DNA from: Neodiprion pinetum
Taxonomy: Eukaryota > Arthropoda > Insecta > Hymenoptera > Diprionidae
DNA length: 64,000 bases
NCBI RefSeq assembly: GCF_021155775.2
Contig: NC_060232.1
Location: 12,994,251-13,058,250 of the forward strand
Direction: 5' to 3'
The stretch's first letter is position 1; the number at the start of each line of letters is the position of its first letter. This document shows positions 34,451-45,203 of the stretch, one piece after another. A program made the position numbers and the translations under genes. The notes beneath the pieces are model-generated. The model worked only from the letters and a program-made list of their open reading frames with translations, did no database searches and was not told the DNA's origin.

Positions 34451-35868
34451 GGGATCCGGGAAGTTGAGAACCCGGTACTCGAAATACGTAGCGGACCCGA
34501 AGCGCGGGATTCGAGAGGTTGAGAACCCGGTACTCGAAATTTGCGGAGCGCGACTCTCATCCGTCCGCTCTACTGCGCGGTTGTTTCCAGACTGAGGAAT
34601 TCGGCTAGCTGATTTTGAATTGGTGACGTCACTTTCTGAACATCCGACATCCGAACTCTGGTTTCGACCTTTAATACTATGTATGATGATGTATGATGTA
34701 TGATGTATGATGTATGATGTACGATGTATGATGATATGATATGATGTATAATGATTTCAGTTTTCACATTTCATACAAGAAATACGCACTTTATCTCTCC
34801 TGCCGATTCCAGACTCAAGCGGCCAGGCCCTTCGATGGTCAGCCGTTGACTAAAGATATATTCTTCAGATAACGGGTCGGCTAATAACGCTGCCGTTCGG
34901 CGACTGTTGGATGATAAGAATTTTTGCTCGTACCTTTCAAACGTGTGTTAAAATACACTCGAAGTTTTAAGAAGCTCCGTTCTGTCTCTCCCTATTTAAA
35001 AAAAAATAAAATCTCCGACATTCACCTTTGTAGGTCTTCAAATGAGCACACTGCGTTAAATACTGTCTAATATACGAAGCATCCATTTCATCCTGATCAA
35101 AACTAGCGCATTCGTGATGTAATGCAATTACTCTGAATTTTTTTGTATCCGAACACTTTTCGAAAAACAATTCTGCTTCTTTACCCAACGTAGATACTTC
35201 ATTTGCGACTAGCTAAAACAGCGTTTCAATTCTATGCCTACGAAAATTCAAGATCGAGAGACCAAATGAAAAGTTCTTGAAATAATTATTAATATTAATG
35301 TTATGGAATACATCGAGCGCGTGTCGAATAGAATCCCATTTCGGAATGAATAATTCTTCTATTTTCATATTATAGCCGTATTATTGTAGAGAATCTAGTT
35401 TGTATCCTGGAAAATTATAAAATTTGTAGTATGCATCACGTCATTAATATCGTACATGGACCGCAGATACTGCATACTTTTTGGTCTCTACATCATTATT
35501 ACATCTGATCTATTATTATTTATAATCTATGTATACACGCTTTTCTCGGGTACCTATACTTCAATTAAATCACTGTTTTGTCACGAATTTTAGACTAAAT
35601 TTATTTGCTTTATTAATTTCATGTATCGCTGACAAGTCGGTTAGTACACACAGGCCAAGTACTGGCTTGGGTATAGCATTGCGAAGACTGTGTTACTCGG
35701 AAGGTGAATGCAGCCAGCATCATGTCGAAATCGGTAATTCTCCGATGTTCTGCAATAAGTTCTCAACTCTACCGTTGGAACATCTCAGGGAGCGCAAACG
35801 CACGACAACTTTCGGTAGTCATACCAGAGCGCATTGGCGCAACTGTCATTATATTCTTCAGTCAACGT
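34420..35868. mobile_element. Right terminal inverted repeat of the 24-kb element
   Basis: Reverse complement of 11,881-13,262. It holds a fifth copy of the ORF-like segment (34,967-35,210), a degenerate hairpin (34,842-34,874), the microsatellite (34,680-34,755) and the unique end part (35,380-35,868) that exists only here and at the left end. That end-only part is what defines the borders. The resemblance ends at TTCTTCAGTCAACGT, after which GGTGG sequence begins. Confidence 0.65.
34967..35210 (-). other. Exon-like conserved ORF segment, copy R3
   Basis: Reads KEAELFFEKCSDTKKFRV then IALHHECASFDQDEMDASYI, RQYLTQCAHLKTYK before GGTGAATG, a donor-like border. Together with copies L1 and L2 it shows amino-acid-level conservation of FFEK, KKFRV, HH-CA-F and EMDASYIRQYLT. 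The function is unknown. Confidence 0.45.
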
Positions 35869-36300
35869 AGGAGGTGTTTGGAGGTGTATGGCGGTGATCG
35901 GTCGTGATCGAGGAGGACGACGAAGACGACGAAGACGAGCGGTCGGCGGGGGACGAGGAGAACGAAGGTGGTCGGTGGTGGTCGGAGGTGGTTGGTGGTG
36001 TTCGGAAATGGTAGGAGGTGGTAGAAGGTGGTTGGTGGCAGCAGGATGTGGCAGGAGATGGATGAAGATCGGTAGGAGGTGTTTGGAGGTGGTAGGACAT
36101 TGTAGGACATGTCTGGTGGTGGTTGGAGATGATGGTGGTCGAGGAGGACGCCGCCAAAGAGGACAATGAGGGGGTGGAGGAGGAGGTGGGGGAGATGACC
36201 GAGGTGGACGAGGACGATGGTGGTCGGAGGTGGTCGGCGGTGGTTGACGGTGCTCGGTGGTAGTTCGGGGTGGCTTGCGGTGGACGCGGTTACGCTTCTT
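35869..36300 (+). repeat. GGTGG / GGAGGTGG low-complexity tract
   Basis: Purine-rich GGAGGTGGT, GGACGACGAAGACG and GGTCGGAGGTGG words, similar in composition to the modules but without their splice-like borders. Overlapping ORFs on both strands are composition artefacts. It directly abuts the right end of the element. Confidence 0.8.
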
Positions 36301-36775
36301 TTTACGGGGATTATTGAGCTGATCGACATTTTTAAGTCGCAGTCCACAAGTAGTCTTACGTACTCTCTTTTTATCGATTCAATCTCAAGCTTTCATATCG
36401 ACAGTACTTTGGCTGCTACGAATGTCAGTGCGAGCAAGGAGGCATCCTCCTTGAGTGCGAGCTCGTTAGTCAGAGTCGATAGAGCAGAACCCTCCTACGC
36501 TCCCAGGCCCACCTGAACCCACTTGCCCGCCGAAAACTGTTCCAAAAAATGTACCCAGGGGTATCCGTCTTTATGTTCTTCAGTCAACGACGTCAAGTAC
36601 CTGTTCCATCCCCTAGCCCTGTTCGTTATTCAGTTATACTTTGTATAGTGATTTTTTAGTCGGATCTTTCGAATTCGATTTGATGTTTGACTTGTCTACG
36701 ACTAGTTAGCGCGCGTATTTCGATGTTTTGTGAACTTGTCCACCGCTGGATGGCGCAGCTTGACCTGCGTGCCCA
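36300..36775. other. Unique stretch with a second TTCTTCAGTCAACG
   Basis: A Ser-rich open segment on the plus strand (about 36,310-36,516) has no recognisable motif. TTCTTCAGTCAACG occurs at 36,576-36,589, identical to the terminal word at 35,854-35,867. Confidence 0.45.
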
Positions 36776-36776
36776 C

Positions 36777-37255
36777 AAGGTCCCTAGATTAGACACGCGT
36801 GTTCCAGTTTTTCCCACTATCACGTGGGCAAAAATGTTCTACGCGCGTTCGCCCAAAAGTATCTTATAAAAAATTTTAATATTAAACTTACATTAGCGCA
36901 TTAACCAGTTTTAACCAATTTTGCTCATTTTTTGAGGTTAAGCATCAACCAGTTGCGCCCATAATTTCCTGACGTTCACGAAATAAATAGAAGCACGTAC
37001 GTATTTTGAGGTTAATCATTGTGACAGGTTAGGAATCAGAACCACACCGGATGCATTCCATTTAGAGCTCAGTGTGACACAGTGTACAAATTTCTATTGT
37101 AAGCGGCCAATCCGGGCAAAGGAATACCTGAAATGTTTACACCGTGTCATACTGTGCTCTAAATGAAAAGCATCCATTGTCATGCGAAACTTTTGGCGCA
37201 TTCTCACTAATTTTGTTGCCCACGCGTGTCTTGACCTGTCTAATCTAGGGACCTT
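36777..37255. mobile_element. MITE with TIR AAGGTCCCTAGATTAGAC
   Basis: Left end AAGGTCCCTAGATTAGAC then ACGCGTG; right end, reverse complemented, AAGGTCCCTAGATTAGAC then AGGTCAAGACACGCGTGGGC. The arms continue to GCCCAAAAGT on the left and GCGCCAAAAGTTTC on the right. It is 479 bp with no ORF. The flanks GCGTGCC and ACGTGCC are similar but do not form a clean target duplication. Confidence 0.75.
37049..37175. repeat. Inverted repeat nested inside the MITE
   Basis: GGATGCATTCCATTTAGAGC and CAGTGTGACACAGTGTACA pair with GTTTACACCGTGTCATACTG and TGCTCTAAATGAAAAGCATCC. This is a hairpin of about 45-bp arms around a 35-bp loop, perhaps a second inserted MITE. Confidence 0.65.
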
Positions 37256-37691
37256 ACGTGCCTGTTGCTATCCAAAACACGTTATGGCAAGTTCAGGTTA
37301 GCATCTCACCTATGGGAAGTTGTTCTTTACTTACCGTCACTGGATTAACCTTAACCCTTCGAGAACGACCCTATTATGTCGATCATGTAGATCACTGGGT
37401 CAAATGACCCTACCCCATGTTTACCGTATTACCATTTCAAATGTACGTGTACAATATTAATATGGGTTTAGCCGACAAACCATCAATATAATATAATATA
37501 ATTAATGAACTCGTTTGCAGTTCGTCTGTAGATGATTGTAGTGCAAATAGAATAGTTTGATAGTGAACCAATTTCTTTAAATAATACAATAAAAAATTCT
37601 ACAAGTATCTGGCCGACAATTATATATAGAGTTCAATATTTTCAATAAATTCCGTCAGATATCGATAAAGAATCGTTTGTAGGGCAATAAT

Positions 37692-37888
37692 TTATTGTTG
37701 CAATTGTTTGGTAGTTAACCCCTTTTTCTCATTTTCGTCGGCTTCGAAATCTTTGAAATAGTACGATTTGATGGATTCAACCCAAGCGGCTCCCGAACCC
37801 AATAAATAGTTCCAGTTTATAAAAGTGGGTACGACGCGGTCGAACTTAGCCAGAAAGTCATCAACCAGTGCCTCATTTTGATAGAAAG
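37692..37888 (-). pseudogene. Orphan carboxylesterase-like exon fragment
   Basis: Single exon-like ORF after TTGTTATCAG: FYQNEALVDDFLAKFDRVVP, TFINWNYLLGSGAAWVESI, KSYYFKDFEADENEKKGLTT, KQLQQ then TAA. The F(D)-x-V-x-P ... I-K-x-(F/Y)YF pattern followed by a short acidic helix resembles the region before the last active-site histidine of insect carboxylesterases (CCE family). A stop falls where the family would continue, and no other esterase exon was found nearby, so it is probably a relic. Assigned by pattern only. Confidence 0.4.
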
Positions 37889-37899
37889 CTGATAACAAT

Positions 37900-39840
37900 G
37901 TAAAAAGTAACGTAGTAATGAAACATTTCTGTTAAATAACTCGCTTGTTTATTTTGAAAATAAATATATCGAATAGGATTACCTTCAAATCTAAACTACG
38001 TAAACACACTGCATGTATCGGCCAGTTTTACTGTCAGCTGAGAGATTTCGAGTAAGGTCTGGCAACGTGGTATGTAAAATTGAATTGACGATTTAACTCG
38101 AATAATGAGCAATGTGTCGCTTTTTCACAATCTTGTTGAATATGAATATAGTTTTCTCATACATTAAATAAATACTTATTAATTATAAGTATATATAACG
38201 ATAGTAAACATTTCAGAGAGAATTGGTAAAGCATGAAGGGCGGCGTCGGGCTCGTAGCGCGAGTAACGCAAGGTCAACGCTAGGGTGGATTCTGTAGAAT
38301 TACGATTTTTAGGATCGTTTAAAACATTTCAGGTATTTAGTATTCAATTTTACGTAAGCTTCCCAAGTCTTACGATTTTTTACTGGCGGGCGAGTAGTGG
38401 GTGGACGAGCGGGGTGAGGGGAGGGGGGGCAAAATGGGCAAAGATCGTCGTACATAAATACATGAATGAATGGCCGTTATCAACAGGCATTGGCATATTA
38501 ACCACTGCGGTCCACTACCGTTTGTCGACGCGAGTAATTTTTATACCTATCGTCATACATACTTATGTTGAATATAAAATAAAAGCGAATAAAAACTAGT
38601 GGAAGTAAAGAACTTAATTTTATGAGAGATAAAACAGCTAGTAGTTGCATTATGCAAGTTGTGTTGAAAGCGTGAACTTATTGGCGATAATGGACGATAA
38701 ACTATTAAATGATATTAACTTTACTGATATTTATTGAAAATGTGTAACATTCCAAAAAAATAGTGCAACCAAATATAGTTTGTTTGTTTATAGATTTTTA
38801 GTTAACGATTATCATAATGATTGTATTGTAAGTGACAGTGTAATGTATTGCTGTAATCTGATTACGTCCTGAAACATTTCAAATAATGTGCACAGAGCGC
38901 ACAAAGTTCTTATACCGAAACCTAAGATATATTTTTCAGCTGATGGGAGAGTAAAATAATCTTCGGCTACTGGATGAAAGTGAAATCAGCATTCAAGTTA
39001 CCGGTTTATAACATTCTCGATTTATTCAATGAATATACCCCGAAACAATAAGACAATGCCGTGTTTGAAATGTAGTATTACAAAGTTTAATATACTAAAT
39101 GATAATGCAGGACAAATATTAGGATAGATAGATAGATAGATGCGTATTTGTTTGATTGCGGGGCAACACCCCAGCAGCGATAGATAGATATATAGGTACA
39201 TAGAAATTATACATACTTACATAAAATATAAGGTAAGGTGAACCAAATGAACATAAAATAAAATAACAAACACATTATACTGGCACAACGTAAATAGGCA
39301 CAAATCCAAAGAAAAGCATATATACACAGAGCAGCCACATTCCGCGTACATCGTACATCATACAGCATACAGTACATCAGACGATTTCACTTATGTTCCA
39401 CACATAACCCTCGTCGCACACGTTCAGCCGCTTCCGCGCGTAGGTAGTTCAAGTAACCTAGCACGAAACACCGGCAAAGTGGACGCTGGTGTGATTGTCG
39501 GGGGCAGAATTCCAGAAGTTAGCGCCAACGTACACAAAAGGCTTTTCATAAACTACTGTACGAGCCGCAGGTAGAATTAGGGTGTCAGTGCGCGATGCGT
39601 CGCGACGACGCGATGTATGTTGGCTTGACTGGAAGCAGTCGAATAGGCCAGGAAGTCCTTCGTGTACGGCCTTATAGAAAATACAGAATACAGCCCATAA
39701 TGTACAGTCGATAATCGGGCATGGTGAGCCACCCGAGCCTTCGTCAAAAGTCAGAGACGTGTATAAACTGCGTTTGACCCCTCAGTAAGGTTAGTAAACA
39801 CTCTCGCACAGTGATCACCTATCGGTAAAACTACTCTGGT
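37900..39840. other. No gene recognised
   Basis: AT-rich sequence with a G-rich spot at 38,395-38,435 and a (TAGA)n microsatellite at 39,121-39,141. CpG-containing sequence at 39,400-39,780 leads into the Mutator-like relic and may be its 5' part. TAAGGTCTGGCAACGT at 38,053 is also found in the Unc-76 intron copies. Confidence 0.45.
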
Positions 39841-39843
39841 AAA

Positions 39844-40892
39844 GTGGTCCATTTAGTTATGAAAAGCAGTTACTGCCAAGGCTGTACGTTCTGGAAAAAT
39901 AAGACTCATAAGAAAGAATATGAGGAATGGTTCGAACATCACGAAAAAAATTGCATGAAGAATCACGAGGGCTCCGCGGGAAAAATGGAGGTTGATTCTA
40001 TGATAGAAATGTTTTCCAGATCTGAAGAGAAATTGGCGTAAGGTATGGCAATTATATAGGTGATGGGGATTCAAAAACTTTTAAGGCCATTCTAGAACTA
40101 AGTCCTTATGGTGGAGTTAACTGTTGTAAAAAGTGAATGCATTGGCCACGTAGAGAAGAGAATGGGCACCAGACTCCGAAACGTGAGAAAACAAAAAAAA
40201 CTTTCCGGAAGAGGCAAGTTAATGGATAAAGTTGTCAAAAAACTCACGAAATATTATGGTTTGAGCATTCAAAGAAATGTAAATAGTGTTGAAAATATGA
40301 AAAAGGAGATTATGGCTACTTTGTATCACATTTTTTCAACAAAAGAAAAGCCAAATCACGAATACTGCCCGACTGGACCCGAAAGCTGGTGTAAATGGCA
40401 AAAAGCAATCGCCTTAGGTAAAAATCCAAAATTGAAAGATTTTTCACCCTTACTTCACGAAAGTATCCAAGAGCATCTCTTGCCAATTTATCAAGATTTG
40501 ACCAGAGATGATTTGCTAAAAAGGTGCTTGGGAGGCCATACCCAAAATGCAAACGAAAGCTTCAACTCGACGATCTGGCAATTGGCTCCAAAACATTTGC
40601 ATTCTGGCTTAAAAATTGTTGAAATTTCGGCCTACATCGCTGCTGGTATAGTCAATGATGGCTTCTCTTCAATCTTAACGATTATATTATGAATGCATTG
40701 GACATAGTTGTTGGCACCAACTGCAGAGTTTTTGCCGAAACCTCGGATGAGGCGCGAATTGTACGGCAAAACAGACTGAGTCTTTCTGAGACGAAAGAAG
40801 CTCGTACTGCCCGGAAAAAACAGCTGGCGGAAGAAAATCAGCTTTTCGAGGAAGAAGAAGGTCTGCTGTACGCGCCTGGCATCGCTGATTAA
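39844..40892 (+). pseudogene. Mutator-like transposase domain relic 2
   Basis: The most complete of three copies. It starts with a Cys/His-containing stretch (CQGCTFWKNKTHKKEYEEW, HEKNC), then EGSAGKMEVDSMIEMFSRSE, YIGDGDSKTFKAILE, ECIGHVEKRMGTRLRN, LTKYYGLSIQRNV, CPTGPESWCKW, LLKRCLGGHTQNANESFN, LAPKHLHSGLKIVEI and AAYIAAGI-like AYIAAGIVNDGFSS. It ends SETKEARTARKKQL and EEEEGLLYAPGIAD. At least two frameshifts (near 40,035-40,130 and 40,680) break the reading frame. The family is a Mutator-like transposase domain widespread in insects. A LINE lies just downstream on the other strand. Confidence 0.85.
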
Positions 40893-40904
40893 TCGGTAAG
40901 TCAC

Positions 40905-41390
40905 TACAATTACTAGTTTTCACATGTTGAAACTTTCGATGAAATTTTGGGAGATCACACTCAGTAATATTATCGGAAGGATATACCTAAAGTTTGAAAG
41001 ATAGCGTGTGAATAAATACCTTTTTAGGGGTCAAGTATGTCGAAAAAATGGTCGAAAATTCGAACTTTAGAGTAAAAGCGGTCCCAAATTTTCAATTTTG
41101 CACTTTGTCATCATTTTTTAGGTATATCCTTCCCCTTAATATGTCAGTAAACGAATGACACTTGTTAAATCTTTTTCAGATCAACAGCAAAAGAGTGACA
41201 ACTGCAGCACTTTTCGATGTCACGGAAAACAGGCGTCCGAAGACCCTTAATAACGCCGCATTTTGTGTATCATCGCAACAAAAAAAATTCCTTCCAAACT
41301 TGAATACTTCAATAAAATTATGTTAAAATTTGAAAATGATTAGATTATTTTATCCCGTTTAAAAAAATTCTCGAAAAATACCTATTTTTC
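40905..41390. other. Non-coding tail of the Mutator-like relic
   Basis: A donor-like CGGTAAGT follows the stop at once and an acceptor-like CTTTTTCAG lies near 41,180. A similar arrangement follows the third relic (58,760-59,140), which suggests a shared 3' untranslated intron in the ancestral element. Confidence 0.4.
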
Positions 41391-41399
41391 ACGCTTCTC

Positions 41400-43215
41400 A
41401 AGGGATTTCTGGCCTTGATGCGGTACGCTTATACACTTCAGAAAATGTGTTTCATGCATGACAGTGTTCGATACAGATCACGAGGTCATTTGCGTAAAGT
41501 AAATAGTGACATCGCAAAAGGCACTGGGGGGAGATTGTTTATAAAAAGTGAGAATAATAGCGGGCCGAGAACACTACCTTGCAGTACACCTGACAGGGGA
41601 AGACGTAGCCGCGAGGTCATACCACTAGGATGGCGAACCACTTGCGTGCGGTCAGACGGGTATGAGTTGAATCACTCCAGCACGTTGTCTGATAGTCCGA
41701 TAGATCGCAGCTTTGACAGAAGCAGCGCATGGTTTACTGTGTCAAAAGCTTTGAAGAAATCCAGAAACATCACCAAAGTCACCATGCGACAATCAAGCGC
41801 AAACCTAGTCACCCACCAAAAGCAAGAGGGCTGATTGTATGCCCTCAAGAAAACCAGTCTGACGTGAGTCGAGATAATTACCGCGCGCTAGATGCACCGC
41901 GAGTTGATTATACACTATCCATTCGAACACCTTAGAGAGTGCGCAGAGAAGCGAAACTGGTCTAAAATCTGACGGGCCAGCGGGATTGCGAACTTTCGCT
42001 ATAAGTACAACAATTGCGATTTCCACAACGACGGAAGCGATGCCGTTGTTAGGAGCGAATTCAGACAATACACAATCAACGGTATCAGTAGACTTTTTAA
42101 TGTCTTAAAAGCCTGTATCGGAAGGTTATCGGGACCACATACATGAGTTGTAGTCCGTGCCAGCGCACTGTCGACACATCTATTCGTGATCGGTGAAAAG
42201 GTGAAGGATTCTCTCTGCCTCTCGGCAGGGCTCTGAACCGCTGGGCTATCATACCGCAAAGTCACAGAGCTAGACACAAAGTGTTTATTAGGGTCATCAA
42301 CCGAAGCCCCAGCAGGCAAAGCAGCTGGTAGCTTTTTACACTTGGCAAGACCAAGGTTCTCCATCTCACGCCAAAAACATCACGCACCACCACAAGTATT
42401 AAACCGCTCTTGTATGTAAAAAGTCTTAGCGGTTGTTTAAGCACGCCTTATGTTTCTACGATATGCGATATATTTAGCGAAAGATTCCGCACTGCGAGGT
42501 TTCTTGATGGGCCGATAGCAGGCGTTGTGCTTTTCCATCAGACGTCTGATATCTATAACGATATTTAAGGCGGAGGTGAATGTCGCTCAGTAAGTTTCGG
42601 ACAGGCACGTCGCGATCCAGTACCTCATTCATGAGGTTATTAAAGATTGATACCCGTTCATCCACCGACGGCAGCGACGAAAACTGCGAGAAGTCAAACG
42701 TAGATAAGGCAGCAGAGGCGATCTGTGATTGGTCATCGCTTGTTAAGAGCTCACCGCCAAGGAGACCAGCATACATTTTGCCGTATGGTCCGATATGGAT
42801 ATCTTGGCAGAAAATACATTAATGCTCTCCTCTTCCAGACCGGTGAACTTGCGGATCCCCTTGTGCTCCGAGGGCAATGCGCGAACGAGCAGAGATACAA
42901 GGAGTTTGGTGAGCACTTTTTTCAATCGCTTCGTCGATGCAGACTGCCTTTCAATACTCCAGGTTTCCCTCAAAGTCGGCTAGAATTTGATTTCGGCGCT
43001 AGCGTCGGGTGAAGAGCACAATGGGGATCCGCGCACAGTCCACCCTGGGCGCGGTATTGCTCAACTAGGCTGCCAGTCTTCGTCAAATTAAATAGGTCAT
43101 TTTCCGACTCATTTACGAAAAAACCATTCGTCCAATTGCCGGAGGAATCTGCTGAAGGAGCAGCGCGGTGGGATGACCGCAAATGCTTGGCGATGGAACG
43201 AGGCTCGTTCGTAAA
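41400..43215 (-). pseudogene. Dead LINE ORF2 (Jockey/CR1-like)
   Basis: Minus-strand reverse transcriptase remains. The region before the RT reads CGPDNLPIQAFKTL then SLPSLWKSQLLYLIAKV and SDFRPVSLLCALSKVFEW, the classical start of a non-LTR RT. It continues with SRQTGFLEG, FFKAFDTVNHALLLSKLRS and VLQGSVLGPLLFSLFINNLP. The catalytic box is LYANDLV instead of YADD, and several stops and frameshifts break the ORF. Upstream pieces to about 43,180 may be the linker or endonuclease end. Neither end of the element was located. It is clearly inactive. Confidence 0.8.
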
Positions 43216-43336
43216 ATCAATAAAAATTTATTACTAAGAATGATTTATTTACTCTTAATCTGCAATTCATCTACTAGGCCAACACTTAGCATTCTGTACA
43301 AAATAGTTATAATGAATCTGTAGCTGTGGTAATTTT

Positions 43337-43795
43337 TCAGATACTACAAGTGAGGTCAAACTTGATCGTGTACCTATGCCAAATCAGACCGTTCATGTCA
43401 CGGTACATACCATTCCCGACCTGCAACGGCGAGGTGATGAGGAACAGCGTCAGAGTTAAGTTCACCGATTGTACCGCATCGCAACTGTAACTGTAGTTAC
43501 CCGAGAAAGGTCCCGGAGAAATACCGTAGCCGAGGTAATAGCAATCTCGTACTGTATGCCAAACTACGAGCCTCAGATGACGTAAATATGGAACTTGCTG
43601 AGAATTCGGGTATTGGATCATCAAGTTTCCGCCGGAGCCTTTAGCCATATAGACCGCAAGTAAGTTCACGGCCAGAGTGTATTTCCTAAAGGCGACCGAT
43701 GGAGAGTCCAAACAACGAGCCGTTAAAGCCAATAACAGAGCAGTAGTGGCCGAGGTAACAGAAACTCGAACGCGATGAAGCACGAATACAGCCAC
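43337..43795 (-). CDS. Unidentified ORF, 152 codons, hydrophobic segments
   Basis: Open frame MAVFVLHRVRVSVTSATTAL, then LLALTARCLDSPSVAFRKYT, LAVNLLAVYMAKGSGGNLM and a middle with PYLRHLRLVVWHTVRDCYY. Two to three hydrophobic stretches (residues about 15-35, 45-60 and 108-120) suggest membrane segments. The CLDSPSVAFRKYTL stretch is loosely like insect chemoreceptor loops, but no family motif was certain. It stands alone between a dead LINE and a non-coding stretch, so it may be a relic or a chance ORF. Confidence 0.25.
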   Translation of the reverse strand: MAVFVLHRVRVSVTSATTALLLALTARCLDSPSVAFRKYTLAVNLLAVYMAKGSGGNLMIQYPNSQQVPYLRHLRLVVWHTVRDCYYLGYGISPGPFSGNYSYSCDAVQSVNLTLTLFLITSPLQVGNGMYRDMNGLIWHRYTIKFDLTCSI

Positions 43796-43799
43796 GAAC

Positions 43800-45203
43800 G
43801 ACGACGATCACGTGCGCCGATCAGCACAGAGTGAACCAGCTCGACGTTTTGCCGTACGAAGACACAATCTTTATATCTCGGAGTGTCACTTCGGTTTCGA
43901 TGTTGTTCTACACTCTACCGTCGTGATGCCTCATCTCGACGAAAATTCAGCGCACAGATGATCCAGTGGTATTAGACAGAAAATCGAACTAGGTCTATTC
44001 GTTCGACTTACAGTCTGAGCCATTTTTTTCTAGATACATCTGAGTCAGATAAAATTTATATTGCTCCATGAAAATATTAATGAACGAAGTTGCGGATTTT
44101 GTGGTTGAAATAAAAAATAAAATACAAAATAGGAAACCACAAAGTAAGCGTGGTAGCGGTGGAGGTCTCGCGGAGCAGCTTACTTACAAAATGGAATGCC
44201 TTAGTTAAAAATAACCGTCCGATCAATATTTTTTACAAAATCTATTGTTTTTATCTTTATTTCGGAAATTTATTACGCAATATTATAGCGTAATTAATTA
44301 TTCCATATCAGCTATGCTTGTTATTGTGAATATAAGAATTGCTATACTGTTCCCGCCCTGTACCGTACTGTCTGTAATTTAATATCTAAGTGTTTGTCGT
44401 AATTTTTCTAATTCTTCCTTAATTCTATTTTCACGGTTTAACATAAGTTGTGGGTAATCGACGCTTTTCATTTTATGGTACGATCTTACTATTCTTTGTA
44501 AGGCTTCGAGCTCGCTCGAGATCCAGCGAAGTATACTTGTCGTAATTACTTTAATTGTGTGGCATAGGCCACATTTCTATTTGATACGTAGGCTATCCAA
44601 TTAGTGCTTTTCTTACTTCTACGAAAGGTATCATCCCGATGTGTGCAGTCTTTTGCCGCTGCAATAACAAAAATTTCATTGTTACATAACAAAATATTGA
44701 ATTTTTATGAATATGTTCATTACCTAAAAATGAAACTGAAGTTATAATAGGGCATGTAAATAATAGACAAAAGCGGTCATTCGCTTTTTTAAATATATAA
44801 TTTAAATCATTATTATTATAAATTATTACAACGTTATACACAATAATTTCAAATTTATATTCTAATGATTTAAATCGTATTGGAATTTTTATTTCTTAAC
44901 ATTCCAGAAGCTTAAACCATTTGCATTCGACACCTATTTTTCTAGTCTTGTTTTGTCAATTTGCACAGAAAATCTAAAAGAATGAACATCTGAGGCTTTA
45001 GTTTTTCGAGATCGCAACTATAGCCAACGATATACTGCATAAATAAGATTTTCTTTTAATATCTCCAAGTACTTTATAAATACGGTGGCTGTTCAGATAC
45101 TGCGCTCTTATGTGTAATGAGAGCTTAAGTTTTTTTCTTTCCCGTTTATTTCGGAAAGGGTGAAGGGTTGAAAAATTGGATAATAAAAAGATTAAAAACG
45201 TAA
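43800..45203. other. No gene recognised
   Basis: Very AT-rich in the second half. Part of it must be the 3' UTR of SRPK, whose stop codon is at 45,204-45,206. Confidence 0.5.

Noticed and set aside
11881..35868. Maverick/Polinton element with long TIRs
   Set aside because: Size and long inverted ends would fit, but no polymerase B, integrase, ATPase or capsid motif is visible in any frame.
35834..36350. ORFs of 99-161 codons in the GGTGG tract
   Set aside because: Low-complexity sequence open in several frames on both strands, no domain or splice border.
38218..38290. tRNA-like GC-rich stretch
   Set aside because: No cloverleaf arms or A/B box words could be made.
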